Positions 18,582-27,321 of a DNA stretch of 64,000 nt are shown here, one piece after another. Every line of letters starts with the position of its first letter. Position 1 is the stretch's first letter. The stretch covers positions 6,696,001 to 6,760,000 of the forward strand of contig OZ247499.1 of the NCBI GenBank assembly GCA_965233625.1, given 5' to 3'. Origin of the DNA: G965233625 sp965233625. GTDB taxonomy: Bacteria; Planctomycetota; Planctomycetia; Pirellulales; Pirellulaceae. The position numbers and the translations under genes are program-made. The notes beneath the pieces are model-generated. The model searched no databases, had not been told where the DNA came from, and worked only from the letters and a program-made list of their open reading frames with translations.

Positions 18582-19382
18582 TTACTCTCCAGGCTCATCA
18601 AGATTAGCAATGTATTCGATTACCATCGGGTCATCGCTAACAGCCCCGTAGGAAAGCAGCGCTCTAACCATTTCTTCATTATTGTTTCGCACGGCGTATC
18701 CGATAGGTGTCTGGTTTTCGCTGTCAGTTGAATTAACGTCTACCTTCCAGGCGAAAACATCTTTCAAACGGGAAACACCGCCTTTGTGAACGCATTCGAA
18801 TAAGGCTTCCTGCCGATTTGAAGACCGAGTCCAGAATGTCTGGGGATAACAATCATTCAGAGAGAATGAATTAGAAAAAACGTTGGCGAACTCGAATTCA
18901 CTTATGTTTTCGTCGAATTTAAAACAACGCAGGATCGCTTCTGCGGTCGACATCTCACCTTCAGATACCCTGACCAGCCCACCATAGCCATAGTCTTCCA
19001 GTAATACTATTGGCCAATCCTCCGTACTAGGCGATACGTCCCATAGCAATCTGTTACCACTGGGAATGTAGGCAAAAGGAAACAAACCGCTACCGTTTTG
19101 AAATGCATTTAAGTTGTGTATTTCATCACAATTACCCAGTTCTGAATCCAGCAGTTCTAGCTTGCCGGGAAACTCGAAGCCTTTAGGGTACCAGTAGGTT
19201 GGTGAAATAAGTGATACGCGCGCCGGGTCAAAGCCGCCAACGCCGTACTTCTGAATAATCGCTTTAAAGTCCAAAGGAAACGAAATCTCCCATTCGTGCT
19301 CGACTGACTCCCAGCTGTAATCCATGACGTCTGGTTTTTCAGGCGGCGCTACGAACTCAAGCAATTGCGTTAAATAACTCAT
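18582..19382 (-). CDS. SUKH (SMI1/KNR4)-like protein with C-terminal ankyrin-type segment
   Basis: The 266-residue product begins with a SMI1/KNR4-like fold pattern: WESVEHEWEISFPLDFKAIIQKYGVGGF, then an aromatic-rich middle (PFAYIPSGNRLLWDVS, TEDWPIVLLEDYGYGG). The last 60 residues look like ankyrin repeats (NQTPIGYAVRNNNEEMVRALLSYGA). SUKH proteins are often immunity proteins against contact-dependent or polymorphic toxins, but many are housekeeping or orphan. No toxin gene is adjacent. The gene is noticeably richer in A and T than its neighbours, which may mean recent acquisition. I prefer ATG 19382 over GTG 19397. It is convergent with the preceding membrane-protein gene. Confidence 0.7.
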   Translation of the reverse strand: MSYLTQLLEFVAPPEKPDVMDYSWESVEHEWEISFPLDFKAIIQKYGVGGFDPARVSLISPTYWYPKGFEFPGKLELLDSELGNCDEIHNLNAFQNGSGLFPFAYIPSGNRLLWDVSPSTEDWPIVLLEDYGYGGLVRVSEGEMSTAEAILRCFKFDENISEFEFANVFSNSFSLNDCYPQTFWTRSSNRQEALFECVHKGGVSRLKDVFAWKVDVNSTDSENQTPIGYAVRNNNEEMVRALLSYGAVSDDPMVIEYIANLDEPGE

Positions 19383-19436
19383 TTGATTCAAACTCACGGT
19401 TGGGAGCGATTATCGCTGCTGACCGGCGCATATCGA

Positions 19437-20795
19437 TCAATTGCCGCCGCCACTCCATTCATTGACTAGTTTTGTCAGCGTGTGACCGGTGGCATGCTTC
19501 CAGAATCTTTCGTCGTACTTACCATCCCTTGCGACTGCATTGAGTTCTTTGAATAGATCTTGTTTGTACTTGATCTGGACCCATGCGATGAACTTGGCGC
19601 TTGGCCGGTAGCCGGCGTCATACCTATCTCGTCTCCCTGCTCTCAGAGATGGTTCTGTCTTGTTGGGTTGCTCCTCGTACAAGTGCCAGCGAATGTAGTC
19701 GGCAACGCCTTCGGTGACCCAACCGGGGACCGGGTTTCGTCGCTTGCCGCGTGCGGGTCTGCGCCAGTACTGCTGCACCACATGGACCAGTTCATGAACA
19801 ACCGCCCCTTTGGCTTCACGCTCTAACTGGCCACGGAACCACGTCGGGGAACAGACGACATGGACTCCCCGGGTCGCTGCGACGCCCCGGTATTTTGGAT
19901 CAAACGTGATGGTGAACGCCTTTGGCGCGGTGTAGTTTTCGCTGGGTAACATCTTCACGATGCGCGGATACCACGACTCAACCACCGGAGCTAACTCTTC
20001 CTCGACCCACGTACTGAAAGCAGGTGCGGCTGTGGTGTCGAAGGTCGCTTCGTATTGCTTTTCATCACCAAACGTCACCTTCAGGACTTCTTTGAGCGGG
20101 CGAACGGTCGCAATTTGCGTGCCCCCGTCCGCAGTAGCAACGTCGATCTCGGAGAAGAAAGTATGGGCAAACCGCGCATTGGGCCTAGTTACCCGGACGT
20201 CCCATAACAGGTAACGGTAGGCGCCGATTGCTGCGTTGTCACCGCGAATGTTGACGCCATATTGTCCGCCGGGCTTGCCGGTGTCTGGCCGGGTGTCCAC
20301 CTCGGCGATTTTGGTCCAGCCAACCGTCGCCGGGTCCGTTGCACGTTTGGGCGCCGGATCGAATCCCTTTGCAGTTCCGTCACTGCCGTACAGAGAATAC
20401 ACCTGCGGTCCGCGTTCCGCAGGATGCCACGAATACGACGCAATGTGTCCGATCTCAACCTTCCGTTTCAGATCCAACCGCAAGCGGCCGCCAGCAGAGC
20501 CGGCAGCAAAGAAGACGTTCTCGCCCGGTTCGTCCGCCACTCTGGGAACCACGCCGTCGCTTAAGCGTTTGACCGGGCCGCCGTTCGCATCCAGGCGTCC
20601 ATCAACAACCGACCACTCACCGGCTTCCGCCAGATCGGAAGACAAAGGTTGTTTTAGTCCATCGAAACGAAACGCCGGTGTCGCCACGGTTGAAGAAACG
20701 TGACGCTTCTGAACTTGTACGTCCGCAAATGCAAAGGAGGCATTCAACAAAACAACGCCCGCGACAAGTGAAAGGTGGTTAGTCGTACGAATCAT
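19437..20795 (-). CDS. Secreted basic secretory protein-like metallopeptidase
   Basis: The 452-residue protein has a signal peptide (LSLVAGVVLLNASFAFA) and an N-terminal beta-rich region (about residues 50-230) of discoidin-like character. Its C-terminal domain resembles the basic secretory protein family, with VVHELVHVVQQYW containing the zinc motif HExxH and a downstream WVTEGVADYIRW that probably gives the third ligand. It is probably an exported zinc peptidase; the substrate is unknown. ATG 20795 is chosen because it opens the signal sequence; the frame continues upstream to 20879. A GAGGAGG lies about 33 bases ahead, farther than normal. The next gene in transcription order is the SUKH-like gene. 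Confidence 0.8.
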   Translation of the reverse strand: MIRTTNHLSLVAGVVLLNASFAFADVQVQKRHVSSTVATPAFRFDGLKQPLSSDLAEAGEWSVVDGRLDANGGPVKRLSDGVVPRVADEPGENVFFAAGSAGGRLRLDLKRKVEIGHIASYSWHPAERGPQVYSLYGSDGTAKGFDPAPKRATDPATVGWTKIAEVDTRPDTGKPGGQYGVNIRGDNAAIGAYRYLLWDVRVTRPNARFAHTFFSEIDVATADGGTQIATVRPLKEVLKVTFGDEKQYEATFDTTAAPAFSTWVEEELAPVVESWYPRIVKMLPSENYTAPKAFTITFDPKYRGVAATRGVHVVCSPTWFRGQLEREAKGAVVHELVHVVQQYWRRPARGKRRNPVPGWVTEGVADYIRWHLYEEQPNKTEPSLRAGRRDRYDAGYRPSAKFIAWVQIKYKQDLFKELNAVARDGKYDERFWKHATGHTLTKLVNEWSGGGN

Positions 20796-20898
20796 GATTT
20801 TTAGGTTGTTGATTTCATCAAGTGGTTGCCTCCTCACACGGCTAAGTCGAAGCACCGTTAACGCGAAAATCCCGTTCACATGCTGGCGGGAATCTGCA

Positions 20899-21501
20899 CT
20901 ACTCCGGCTGATTCAGCGCCGCGATAATTTCGGCGGTGATGTCGTTGGCCGAATAGACAACCCCCTGCGCTACTTTTTGCTGCACAGTTTCGCGGTCGTT
21001 TCCTTCGTGGCTGGTGCTGCGAATAACAACGGCGATATTGTGGCGGCGCGCGAACTGGGCGACGATTGCCTGAACTTTTTGATACAGCCGGTCGTAGAGT
21101 TCCGCTTCCGCCTTAAACAGATCCTTTTTTTTCTGCGATACTGCTTTTCGCCCGCTTTCCTGTAGCTTTTCGATATCACTATCTATTTTCGCAGCTTCAG
21201 GCGAATCTTCTTCAAGGCCAATCTTTTTCCTTTTCAGGTCGAGCACCGTCTTTTCAACCGTTCGCAACTTGGCCTGAAAATCCTTGGCGTCGTCGGTTAG
21301 CTCTTTCATTTCGGCGTGAAATTGCTTGTACTCCTTAAAGACGGTGGACATATCCAGCGTAGCGATCGCCCCATATTTAATTACGACATCAGGTGCAGCC
21401 GGCTCTGGCGGTTCGCTGCCAAAAACAGAAACGGCGCTGGAGAGTGTTAGGGTAAGAACAACGGGCAACGCCCACTGCCGGGCGAGATAAGAAAACTGCA
21501 T
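20899..21501 (-). CDS. Periplasmic Skp/OmpH-like chaperone
   Basis: A 200-residue exported protein with a signal peptide ending at about SVFGSEPP. A long charged helical region follows (about residues 55-140, rich in Lys, Glu and Leu, coiled-coil pattern), then a short alpha/beta C-terminus with IAVVIRS. This matches the OmpH/Skp family of jellyfish-shaped periplasmic chaperones for outer-membrane proteins. The length is a little above the usual 160-180. ATG 21501 has AGGAG 9 bases upstream; the upstream frame to 21606 is unlikely. Not next to bamA or lpxD here, unlike in proteobacteria, so it may be one of several paralogues. Confidence 0.75.
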   Translation of the reverse strand: MQFSYLARQWALPVVLTLTLSSAVSVFGSEPPEPAAPDVVIKYGAIATLDMSTVFKEYKQFHAEMKELTDDAKDFQAKLRTVEKTVLDLKRKKIGLEEDSPEAAKIDSDIEKLQESGRKAVSQKKKDLFKAEAELYDRLYQKVQAIVAQFARRHNIAVVIRSTSHEGNDRETVQQKVAQGVVYSANDITAEIIAALNQPE

Positions 21502-21636
21502 CAGTGCATACTCCTGGGGTTGGCATCGCCCCGCCACGACGGTTTGAGAGACGAGGGCAATTAGGTGGTTCTGCGCAGTGTAAGGCAACGCGTTTTGCAC
21601 CGGCAACTACCTCCCCAGAGGTCTTAAGCGCGAATC

Positions 21637-22515
21637 TCACGTTTCCGGCTGGCCGAAACAGACGCCCAGGGCGTGCTCTGGCGCGACGGTTGTCTGCTCC
21701 CAGGAAACTCCATCGGTGGAGACGAGGAGACGGCCCTTCCATTTGGTTCCGACGAAGAGGTCGTTGCCGAAGACGGACCGGACGGGCGGATTCTGATTGG
21801 GGATGCGTTCCCACTTCTGTCCATCGCCGGAAACGTAAGTGGCGCCGAGGCCGACGCCTACAAACTGCTTGCCGTTCCAGATGACGGAGTTGATGTGCTC
21901 ACCTTCTTCGCCGGTGCTGCGGCCGCGCCATTTCAGGCCGTCTTCGCTGAACATCCGCAAACCGTGCAGGCCGCAGCCGACAAAAACACCATTGCCCCAG
22001 GCAACACTGATAAACGTATCAAGTTCCGCCAACGGTTCTGCGTCTTTCCACTGTTCGCCGGTTTTGCTCACCGCGACGCGCCCGCGGTAGCCGACGCCGA
22101 CAAACCGGTCGTGCCCCCAGGCAACGCGCATCAGCAGCCGTTCTTTGTCAAACTTCTGAGACTTGCTCCACGTTTCGCCGTCCTGGCTGAAAGCGATTTC
22201 GGTGAAGTGGCCATCCGTGTTACCGCCCACTGCCAGGAAGCGGCCGCCCCCGTAGGCGATATCCAGCAGCCGGCCATCGACCTTGGTCTTGCCGGAGGGT
22301 CGCCACGTCTTGCCGTCGCTGCTTTGGAAGAAAAGGGTATCGCGGCCCCATTCCACCATGACGATGAATCTGCCGTCACCGAACGCACCACTGTTGAAGA
22401 GATAATTCTCTTTTTCCAGTTCTGGCTTGGACCAGTTACGCCCATCGGGAGAAGCCATGCGCAAGCCCTGCTTGCCGAAGGCCACAAACACCCCTGCCCC
22501 AACCTTGTCGGCCAT
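21637..22515 (-). CDS. Seven-repeat beta-propeller protein
   Basis: The 292-residue protein consists of seven repeats of about 40 residues with the pattern xxFVxVGxxG...xSxDGxxWx. Examples are GRFIVMVEWG...SSDGKTW, DRFVGVGYRG...SKTGEQW and DLFVGTKWKG...STDGVSW. This predicts a seven-bladed propeller of the sialidase/photosynthesis-stability-like type. No signal peptide is visible, so it is probably cytoplasmic or exported by another route. Start ATG 22515 has TGGAGAA upstream. It lies 26 bp after the DUF1552 gene in the same direction and probably shares its transcript. Enzymatic activity is not evident; it may be a scaffold or binding protein. Confidence 0.75.
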   Translation of the reverse strand: MADKVGAGVFVAFGKQGLRMASPDGRNWSKPELEKENYLFNSGAFGDGRFIVMVEWGRDTLFFQSSDGKTWRPSGKTKVDGRLLDIAYGGGRFLAVGGNTDGHFTEIAFSQDGETWSKSQKFDKERLLMRVAWGHDRFVGVGYRGRVAVSKTGEQWKDAEPLAELDTFISVAWGNGVFVGCGLHGLRMFSEDGLKWRGRSTGEEGEHINSVIWNGKQFVGVGLGATYVSGDGQKWERIPNQNPPVRSVFGNDLFVGTKWKGRLLVSTDGVSWEQTTVAPEHALGVCFGQPET

Positions 22516-22541
22516 TGTTGAATTCTCCAGTTGGCTTCGAT

Positions 22542-23966
22542 CTAAGACAGCCCAGGCAACCTGCCGTCAAAGGCGGCGGCGCGTGATAGGCGGCTTTCCC
22601 CGAATTCGCCAGCGGGCACACCCATCCGCTGCAGCATTTCCAGATAAAGGTTGGACATCGGCGTGCCCTTGGGGAACCGCACATGACGGCCGGTTTTCAA
22701 AGACTTCTGGGCGTTACCGACAAGCAACGCCGGGTAATCGCTGCGATGGTGTCCGCCGTCCGCCATATATGACGTATAGAGCAGCATGGTATTGTCCAGC
22801 AGCGAGTTGCCAGCCTCTTCAATCGCCGCCATCTTATCGACCATCCGTGCGAACTGCGCGACGAACCATTGGCTGACCTGGCGACAAGCTTCACGCGCAA
22901 TCGGATCGCTACGCCGCGGGTCGGGATTGCCGCCCTGATGTTCAAGCGTATGGAAGTGGCGTTCGAAGCCCACTGTCACCACACCGGGGAACTGAGCGCC
23001 GTCGCTGCCTGCCGAAAAAGTACAAACGCGTGTGGTGTCCGTCTGAAACGCCAGCACCATCAAGTCCGACATCAGTTCAATGTATTCGGCCTGAACTTCG
23101 GGATCGTGGTTAGCAGCGCGGCGGATTGCTTCGTGATCGCTTGCCTGCGCTGGCAACGAACCGGGCGGCGAAACTTCGGCGCCGACACCGTCCAGCATCA
23201 TCTCGGCTGCTTGCCTTTCAAGCAAAGAGAGGCGGCGTTCCAGCGTGTGCACACTTTCGAGATATTGATCCAGTTTGCGCGTATCAGAAACACCTACTTT
23301 GCGTTGGAGACGGCGGGCGTCTTCGAGTACCAGATCAAGCACGCTCTGCTCAATCGAGTCGCTCTTCTTGACGACTTCGCTGGCCGACTTCTGGCGTTGG
23401 CTCCAATCGGGCGAACGTGGCGGCCGTCCGCGGAACATGCGGTCGAAGGCGACACGCGGATTCTGTTCAAAGGGAACCGACTCGCCCGTCGAGCGGAACG
23501 AATACCGGTTGGGGCCGCCGGTGGAAAGCTCCAGACTCGGCAGAAACGTGCGGTGGCCGGAATGCTCGGCGACCTTCTGGTCGATCGACACCGTGGTCTG
23601 CGGCTTTCCATCGACCTTCGCGGCTTTCAACGCACCGGTTAAATGCAGCAACGAGCAGTATTCGTGGGCGTTTACATTCTGCACGCGGCCATGATGCGCC
23701 AGGCCGCTGACCAGCAGCAACTGATCCTTGTGCTTTTCGAGCGGCCTGACAATCGAAGGCAGTTTTTCCAGCTTGCCTTCGTATTCAGGCTTCCAGGACT
23801 CGATAACCGTGCCGCCCGCGACCGTGAACACGCCCATCCGCAGCGGAGCGGGATTCCGCTCGCCCGCGAACAGCTTTGCCGGCGTCATGGCCTCAAGCAG
23901 TGGCAACGCCAGAGCGGCGCCCGCCCCTCGCAGCAGCGTGCGACGTTTAATTCGCGACGTTGTCAT
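22542..23966 (-). CDS. DUF1552 family protein, Tat-exported
   Basis: A 474-residue protein with a twin-arginine-like signal (KRRTLLRGAGAALALPLLEA) and the DUF1552 fold, common and multiplied in Planctomycetes and Verrucomicrobia. Recognisable parts are APLRMGVFTVAGGTVIESWKP, HEYCSLLHLTGA, a coiled region (LDQYLESVHTLERRLSLLE), FQTDTTRVCTF and LLYTSYMADGGHHRS. The biochemical role is unknown; relatives always sit next to the cytochrome-like DUF1592 protein, as here with a 44-bp gap. GGGAGAT before ATG 23966 supports the start. The pair is often thought to act in periplasmic polymer or polysaccharide handling, but this is unproven. Confidence 0.88.
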   Translation of the reverse strand: MTTSRIKRRTLLRGAGAALALPLLEAMTPAKLFAGERNPAPLRMGVFTVAGGTVIESWKPEYEGKLEKLPSIVRPLEKHKDQLLLVSGLAHHGRVQNVNAHEYCSLLHLTGALKAAKVDGKPQTTVSIDQKVAEHSGHRTFLPSLELSTGGPNRYSFRSTGESVPFEQNPRVAFDRMFRGRPPRSPDWSQRQKSASEVVKKSDSIEQSVLDLVLEDARRLQRKVGVSDTRKLDQYLESVHTLERRLSLLERQAAEMMLDGVGAEVSPPGSLPAQASDHEAIRRAANHDPEVQAEYIELMSDLMVLAFQTDTTRVCTFSAGSDGAQFPGVVTVGFERHFHTLEHQGGNPDPRRSDPIAREACRQVSQWFVAQFARMVDKMAAIEEAGNSLLDNTMLLYTSYMADGGHHRSDYPALLVGNAQKSLKTGRHVRFPKGTPMSNLYLEMLQRMGVPAGEFGESRLSRAAAFDGRLPGLS

Positions 23967-24010
23967 ATCTTATCTCCCGGTGAGTTTTTACGGTAAGTGT
24001 TTTGGTTCGA

Positions 24011-26455
24011 TCAGGGTTTCAGTGCAGCGGTCGCTCTCGCAAGCGTAGCCGCAGCATCGGACCGGCGGCGCATGCGGAAAGGATAACTCTCGACCACGCC
24101 AACCAGCAGTTCCTGCATGCGGTAACCGTTGTCTTTGGCCCGTTTCACAATTCGCGAAACGGTTGGCCGGTCGTAATAGTTGAGATCCCGGCCGAGAGCG
24201 TAAATCAATAGTTGCTCAACCAGGTTCTCCGCAAAGCGGTCTTTTTCAGACATCAGGTATTCGCGAAGCTCGACGACACCTTTCACTTCCCGCCCGCCGG
24301 GGAGCCGCCCCGTTGAGTCAATCGCTGCCCCGTCGCGGGTTGACTGCCAGCGCCCGACCGGGTCGAAGTTTTCCAGGGCGAATCCGAGCGGGTCCATCTT
24401 CTTATGGCACCCCGCGCAGGTCGAAGATTCGTCGGCGTGTATTGCCAGCAATTCGCGGAAGGTTCTGGCGCCATTCTTGTCGCCGTCTGAATCAATCTGC
24501 TCCACATCGTTGGGCGGAGGCGGAGGCGGGTCGCCAAACATCACATCCAGCACCCACTTGCCCCGGCGGGTCGGGCTGTTGCGATCGATGTGAGATGTCA
24601 TCGCGAGAATTCCGCCCATGCCTAATAGCCCGCCACGCTCGCGGCGCCGGCTGTCGATTTTGACTTGCTTAAAAACGCCATGTTCGGGGAAGTTCCCCAT
24701 CCGGTAAATCCGCGACAACTGGCGATCCATAAACGTATAGTCGCTGTCGATCAGATCGGTAACGGGCAGATTCTGCTTCACCAGATTCTGAAAAAAGTGC
24801 AGCACTTCCATCCGCATGCTGTGCCGCATTTCCGCAGTGAAGTCGGGAAACCGGTCTTCGCTGGGCAGTGCGTTTTCTAATTCTTCCAGCCTCAGCCACT
24901 GCGCGGCGAAGCTTTCGCTGAAGCGTTCAGATCGCTCATCAACGATCATCCGCAACGCCTGTTTTTTCAGTTCTTCTGGATTGCTCAACCTGCCAGCAGC
25001 AGCGACGGTTCTTAGTTCCTCATCGGGCGGGCTGCCCCATAAAAAGAAACTTAACCGCGTCGCCAGTTCTTCATCACTTACCGCATGCACTGGAGCGTCC
25101 GCATCTTCTTCAATGCGGAACAGAAACCGTGGCGAAAGCAGCACCGCCTTCAACGCAGGCCGCACCGATCGTTGAAACGGCGCCCCGCGTTTCTGCGACA
25201 GGTCGTATAGCGAAAGTAGCCGCTGCACCTCGTTGCCGCCGAGCGAACGGCGCCAGGCTCTGCTGGCGAACCTTTCGACAATCTGTTCCGCGATTTTACG
25301 TTTTTCTACTTCAGTCGCGTTCTTATCTGGCAGTTGAAAGAAAACGTGCTGATGCGCCTTGGTGTCGACCTCGGCGCCTGAGGCTGGCTGAGGACCGGCC
25401 ACCGAAAGATTCTCAACCGCCAGATACTTAAAACGCGTGTCCGACCAGTGCGGGCCGTGAACGGGGTTAAGATATTCCAGTCGCAGGCTGACGTCACCCT
25501 TAGGCAGATAAACCAGCGTGTCTGCGGATTCGATCTTGCGGACCGGCGATTTATCGTCGTTCTGTTTTGAAATGAAGCTGACAACATTCGCCCGCCGGCC
25601 ATTGATTTCCACCGCGATATCCGCCGTGTAATTTTGCCAGTGCACCGCGTTGTACGCGTACCCGTTCAGACGCAGGCGGTAGTAGCCCGCCTCGGGAACC
25701 GCAAGCGAAACTTCACACGCAGAACGCACCCTTAAAATCCAGCGGCCCTTGCCCTGCTCCATGGCCGCTGGCAGCTTGCCGTTCTTGCCTGGCCGTTCGG
25801 GCATCTTGCCGAGTTGCGTGAATTTCAGGACCTTGGCTTGATGAGAAACATCCATCGAATGCTCGTTCACCACACGGTCGAGCATCTCATCGGCGGCTGC
25901 GGCGTATTTTTCCATCTGGGCAGGTGGAATCTCCAGCACCGCTGCGATGGAATCATAGCCAAACGCCTGCGGATCTTTGGAGAAACCCACCGCGGCGGCA
26001 ATCTCAGTATCGATTCCAAACAGATCCTGAATCGATCGCTCATACTCACGCCGCGATAATCGCCGGAACGCCGAAGGCCCCGGATCAAACGGTTCGAGTT
26101 GATCCAGCGATTGGGAGAACCCATCGATGGCGGCAATCAAACGATCGTTTTCTTCCTTCGTAGGCTGATCCGCATCTGAAGGCGGCATCTGCCCCGAACG
26201 CATCATGCGGGCTGCTTTCTTCCACGTCTTCAACTCCGCGAGCGTTTCTTCCAACGGCAATGAAAGGTCAAAAGCCACGCCGCCCGATGCAGAGCCCGGC
26301 GAATGGCAATCCGCACAGTATTTGCTGACCATCGCGTCCGCCTCTGCCACAAACTTCTTATGCGAACGCTCCAAAGCCCCACGAACCGCAACTTCATCCG
26401 CCAGCCCGGAAGCAGCGAAACCGAAGGAAGCAATCAAGAGAACGAACCACCGCAT
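24011..26455 (-). CDS. DUF1587/1595/1592/1588/1585 multidomain protein with two heme-binding motifs
   Basis: An 814-residue secreted protein (signal peptide ending at about SGLADE). The N-terminus has a planctomycete-type cytochrome c motif (CADCH, 47-51), a DUF1587 region (FRRLSRREYERSIQDLFG), a carbohydrate-binding-like segment (YRLRLNGYAYNAVHWQNY) and then DUF1595. DUF1592 follows (PRFLFRIE, ATRLSFFLWGSPPDEEL), DUF1588 with CAGCHKKMDPLGFALENFDPVGRW, and DUF1585 at the end. It is cotranscribed with the DUF1552 gene. Family knowledge: a large planctomycete expansion, probably redox-linked and periplasmic, function unproven. No active site can be named beyond the heme motifs. Confidence 0.9.
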   Translation of the reverse strand: MRWFVLLIASFGFAASGLADEVAVRGALERSHKKFVAEADAMVSKYCADCHSPGSASGGVAFDLSLPLEETLAELKTWKKAARMMRSGQMPPSDADQPTKEENDRLIAAIDGFSQSLDQLEPFDPGPSAFRRLSRREYERSIQDLFGIDTEIAAAVGFSKDPQAFGYDSIAAVLEIPPAQMEKYAAAADEMLDRVVNEHSMDVSHQAKVLKFTQLGKMPERPGKNGKLPAAMEQGKGRWILRVRSACEVSLAVPEAGYYRLRLNGYAYNAVHWQNYTADIAVEINGRRANVVSFISKQNDDKSPVRKIESADTLVYLPKGDVSLRLEYLNPVHGPHWSDTRFKYLAVENLSVAGPQPASGAEVDTKAHQHVFFQLPDKNATEVEKRKIAEQIVERFASRAWRRSLGGNEVQRLLSLYDLSQKRGAPFQRSVRPALKAVLLSPRFLFRIEEDADAPVHAVSDEELATRLSFFLWGSPPDEELRTVAAAGRLSNPEELKKQALRMIVDERSERFSESFAAQWLRLEELENALPSEDRFPDFTAEMRHSMRMEVLHFFQNLVKQNLPVTDLIDSDYTFMDRQLSRIYRMGNFPEHGVFKQVKIDSRRRERGGLLGMGGILAMTSHIDRNSPTRRGKWVLDVMFGDPPPPPPNDVEQIDSDGDKNGARTFRELLAIHADESSTCAGCHKKMDPLGFALENFDPVGRWQSTRDGAAIDSTGRLPGGREVKGVVELREYLMSEKDRFAENLVEQLLIYALGRDLNYYDRPTVSRIVKRAKDNGYRMQELLVGVVESYPFRMRRRSDAAATLARATAALKP

Positions 26456-26764
26456 GATTGCAACCTGTATTAAAGATAGAAAATAACCTACGCGTCAGAG
26501 TGAACAGCCCACATGGAATGGACTCTGGGGGATTTAGCAGCTCCACCGTTTATAATCCATCCACCGCACGTTGCAAGTTTCACAAACCCGGCTGTCGAAC
26601 GGAATGCGAGGCGAATAAAGAGTGGTCATCGCTAGTCAAGAGAATGACCTGAACCTTGCCCATCGCGACTCCTGTTGCGAATTTAACGCGCCACGAGCGG
26701 TGGTCAGAGGATTTGCAGAGTTGCTTGTCTAGATAAGCCGCGAAGAATTGGAATAGACTCGCCA
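26456..26764. other. Intergenic region without supported gene
   Basis: This 309-bp gap lies upstream of the DUF1592 gene and downstream of a small lipoprotein gene, both on the minus strand. It should hold the promoter for the DUF1592-DUF1552-propeller unit. I saw no convincing open frame, stable hairpin or recognised operator. Confidence 0.4.
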
Positions 26765-27127
26765 CTATTTAGTGAGTTCAATTACGATTTCGTTCGGACC
26801 TGATTCAACGGTCACTTTTTCTGGTGAAATTGACCAGGATTCCCACTTTGCTTCTTCCTGGGGTGTTGCTGGGCTGTACATCACCCTGTACTCCGCGGGC
26901 CAGATTCCCTCGTCGCCGGCCGTCTTCAATTCATACGTGCCGTCGTTTTGAATTTTGCCGGCTGCTGCCTTAACGCCACCTCCAATAGGTGAAAACACAA
27001 CTTTTCCGGAGGTTAGTGGATCTCCATTGGCAGTCACTTTGCCGGTAACGCTGGCGCTACCACCGCCACACCCTGCAAAAACCACTAGGGCAACAACGCT
27101 CAAAAAACCAACCAACCTCGATGACAT
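26765..27127 (-). CDS. Small lipoprotein with carboxypeptidase-regulatory-like fold
   Basis: A 120-residue protein with a lipoprotein signal (VVFAGCGGG) and a beta-sandwich of the carboxypeptidase-regulatory/transthyretin-like type: VTGKVTANGDPLTSGKVVFSPI and GTYELKTAGDEGIWPAEYRVMY. Such proteins follow DUF1559 genes in many planctomycetes; here it lies 194 bp downstream of one in the same direction. AGAAGAG precedes ATG 27127. It is probably anchored on the periplasmic face of a membrane. Its role is unknown. Confidence 0.8.
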   Translation of the reverse strand: MSSRLVGFLSVVALVVFAGCGGGSASVTGKVTANGDPLTSGKVVFSPIGGGVKAAAGKIQNDGTYELKTAGDEGIWPAEYRVMYSPATPQEEAKWESWSISPEKVTVESGPNEIVIELTK

Positions 27128-27321
27128 GATGCACTCTTCTTCGGCGGGAAATTGTTCTGGTGACAGGCACGCTGCCCGGGAGAATTCTCGCTCCGCGTAC
27201 CCTTATCCGGCAAATCAACTATCAAATCCAGTGATCAACTGCATTAGTTTCTACTGAAACACAGACGATACATGGCGATTTCATCCGTATCGGCAACGGG
27301 CAGTTGTGCAGTTAGCAGACG

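Noticed and set aside
20796..20825. Possible five-codon leader peptide (MKSTT) before the metallopeptidase gene
   Set aside because: A GAGGAGG lies about 10 bases ahead of it, but such a short frame cannot be judged from one sequence.
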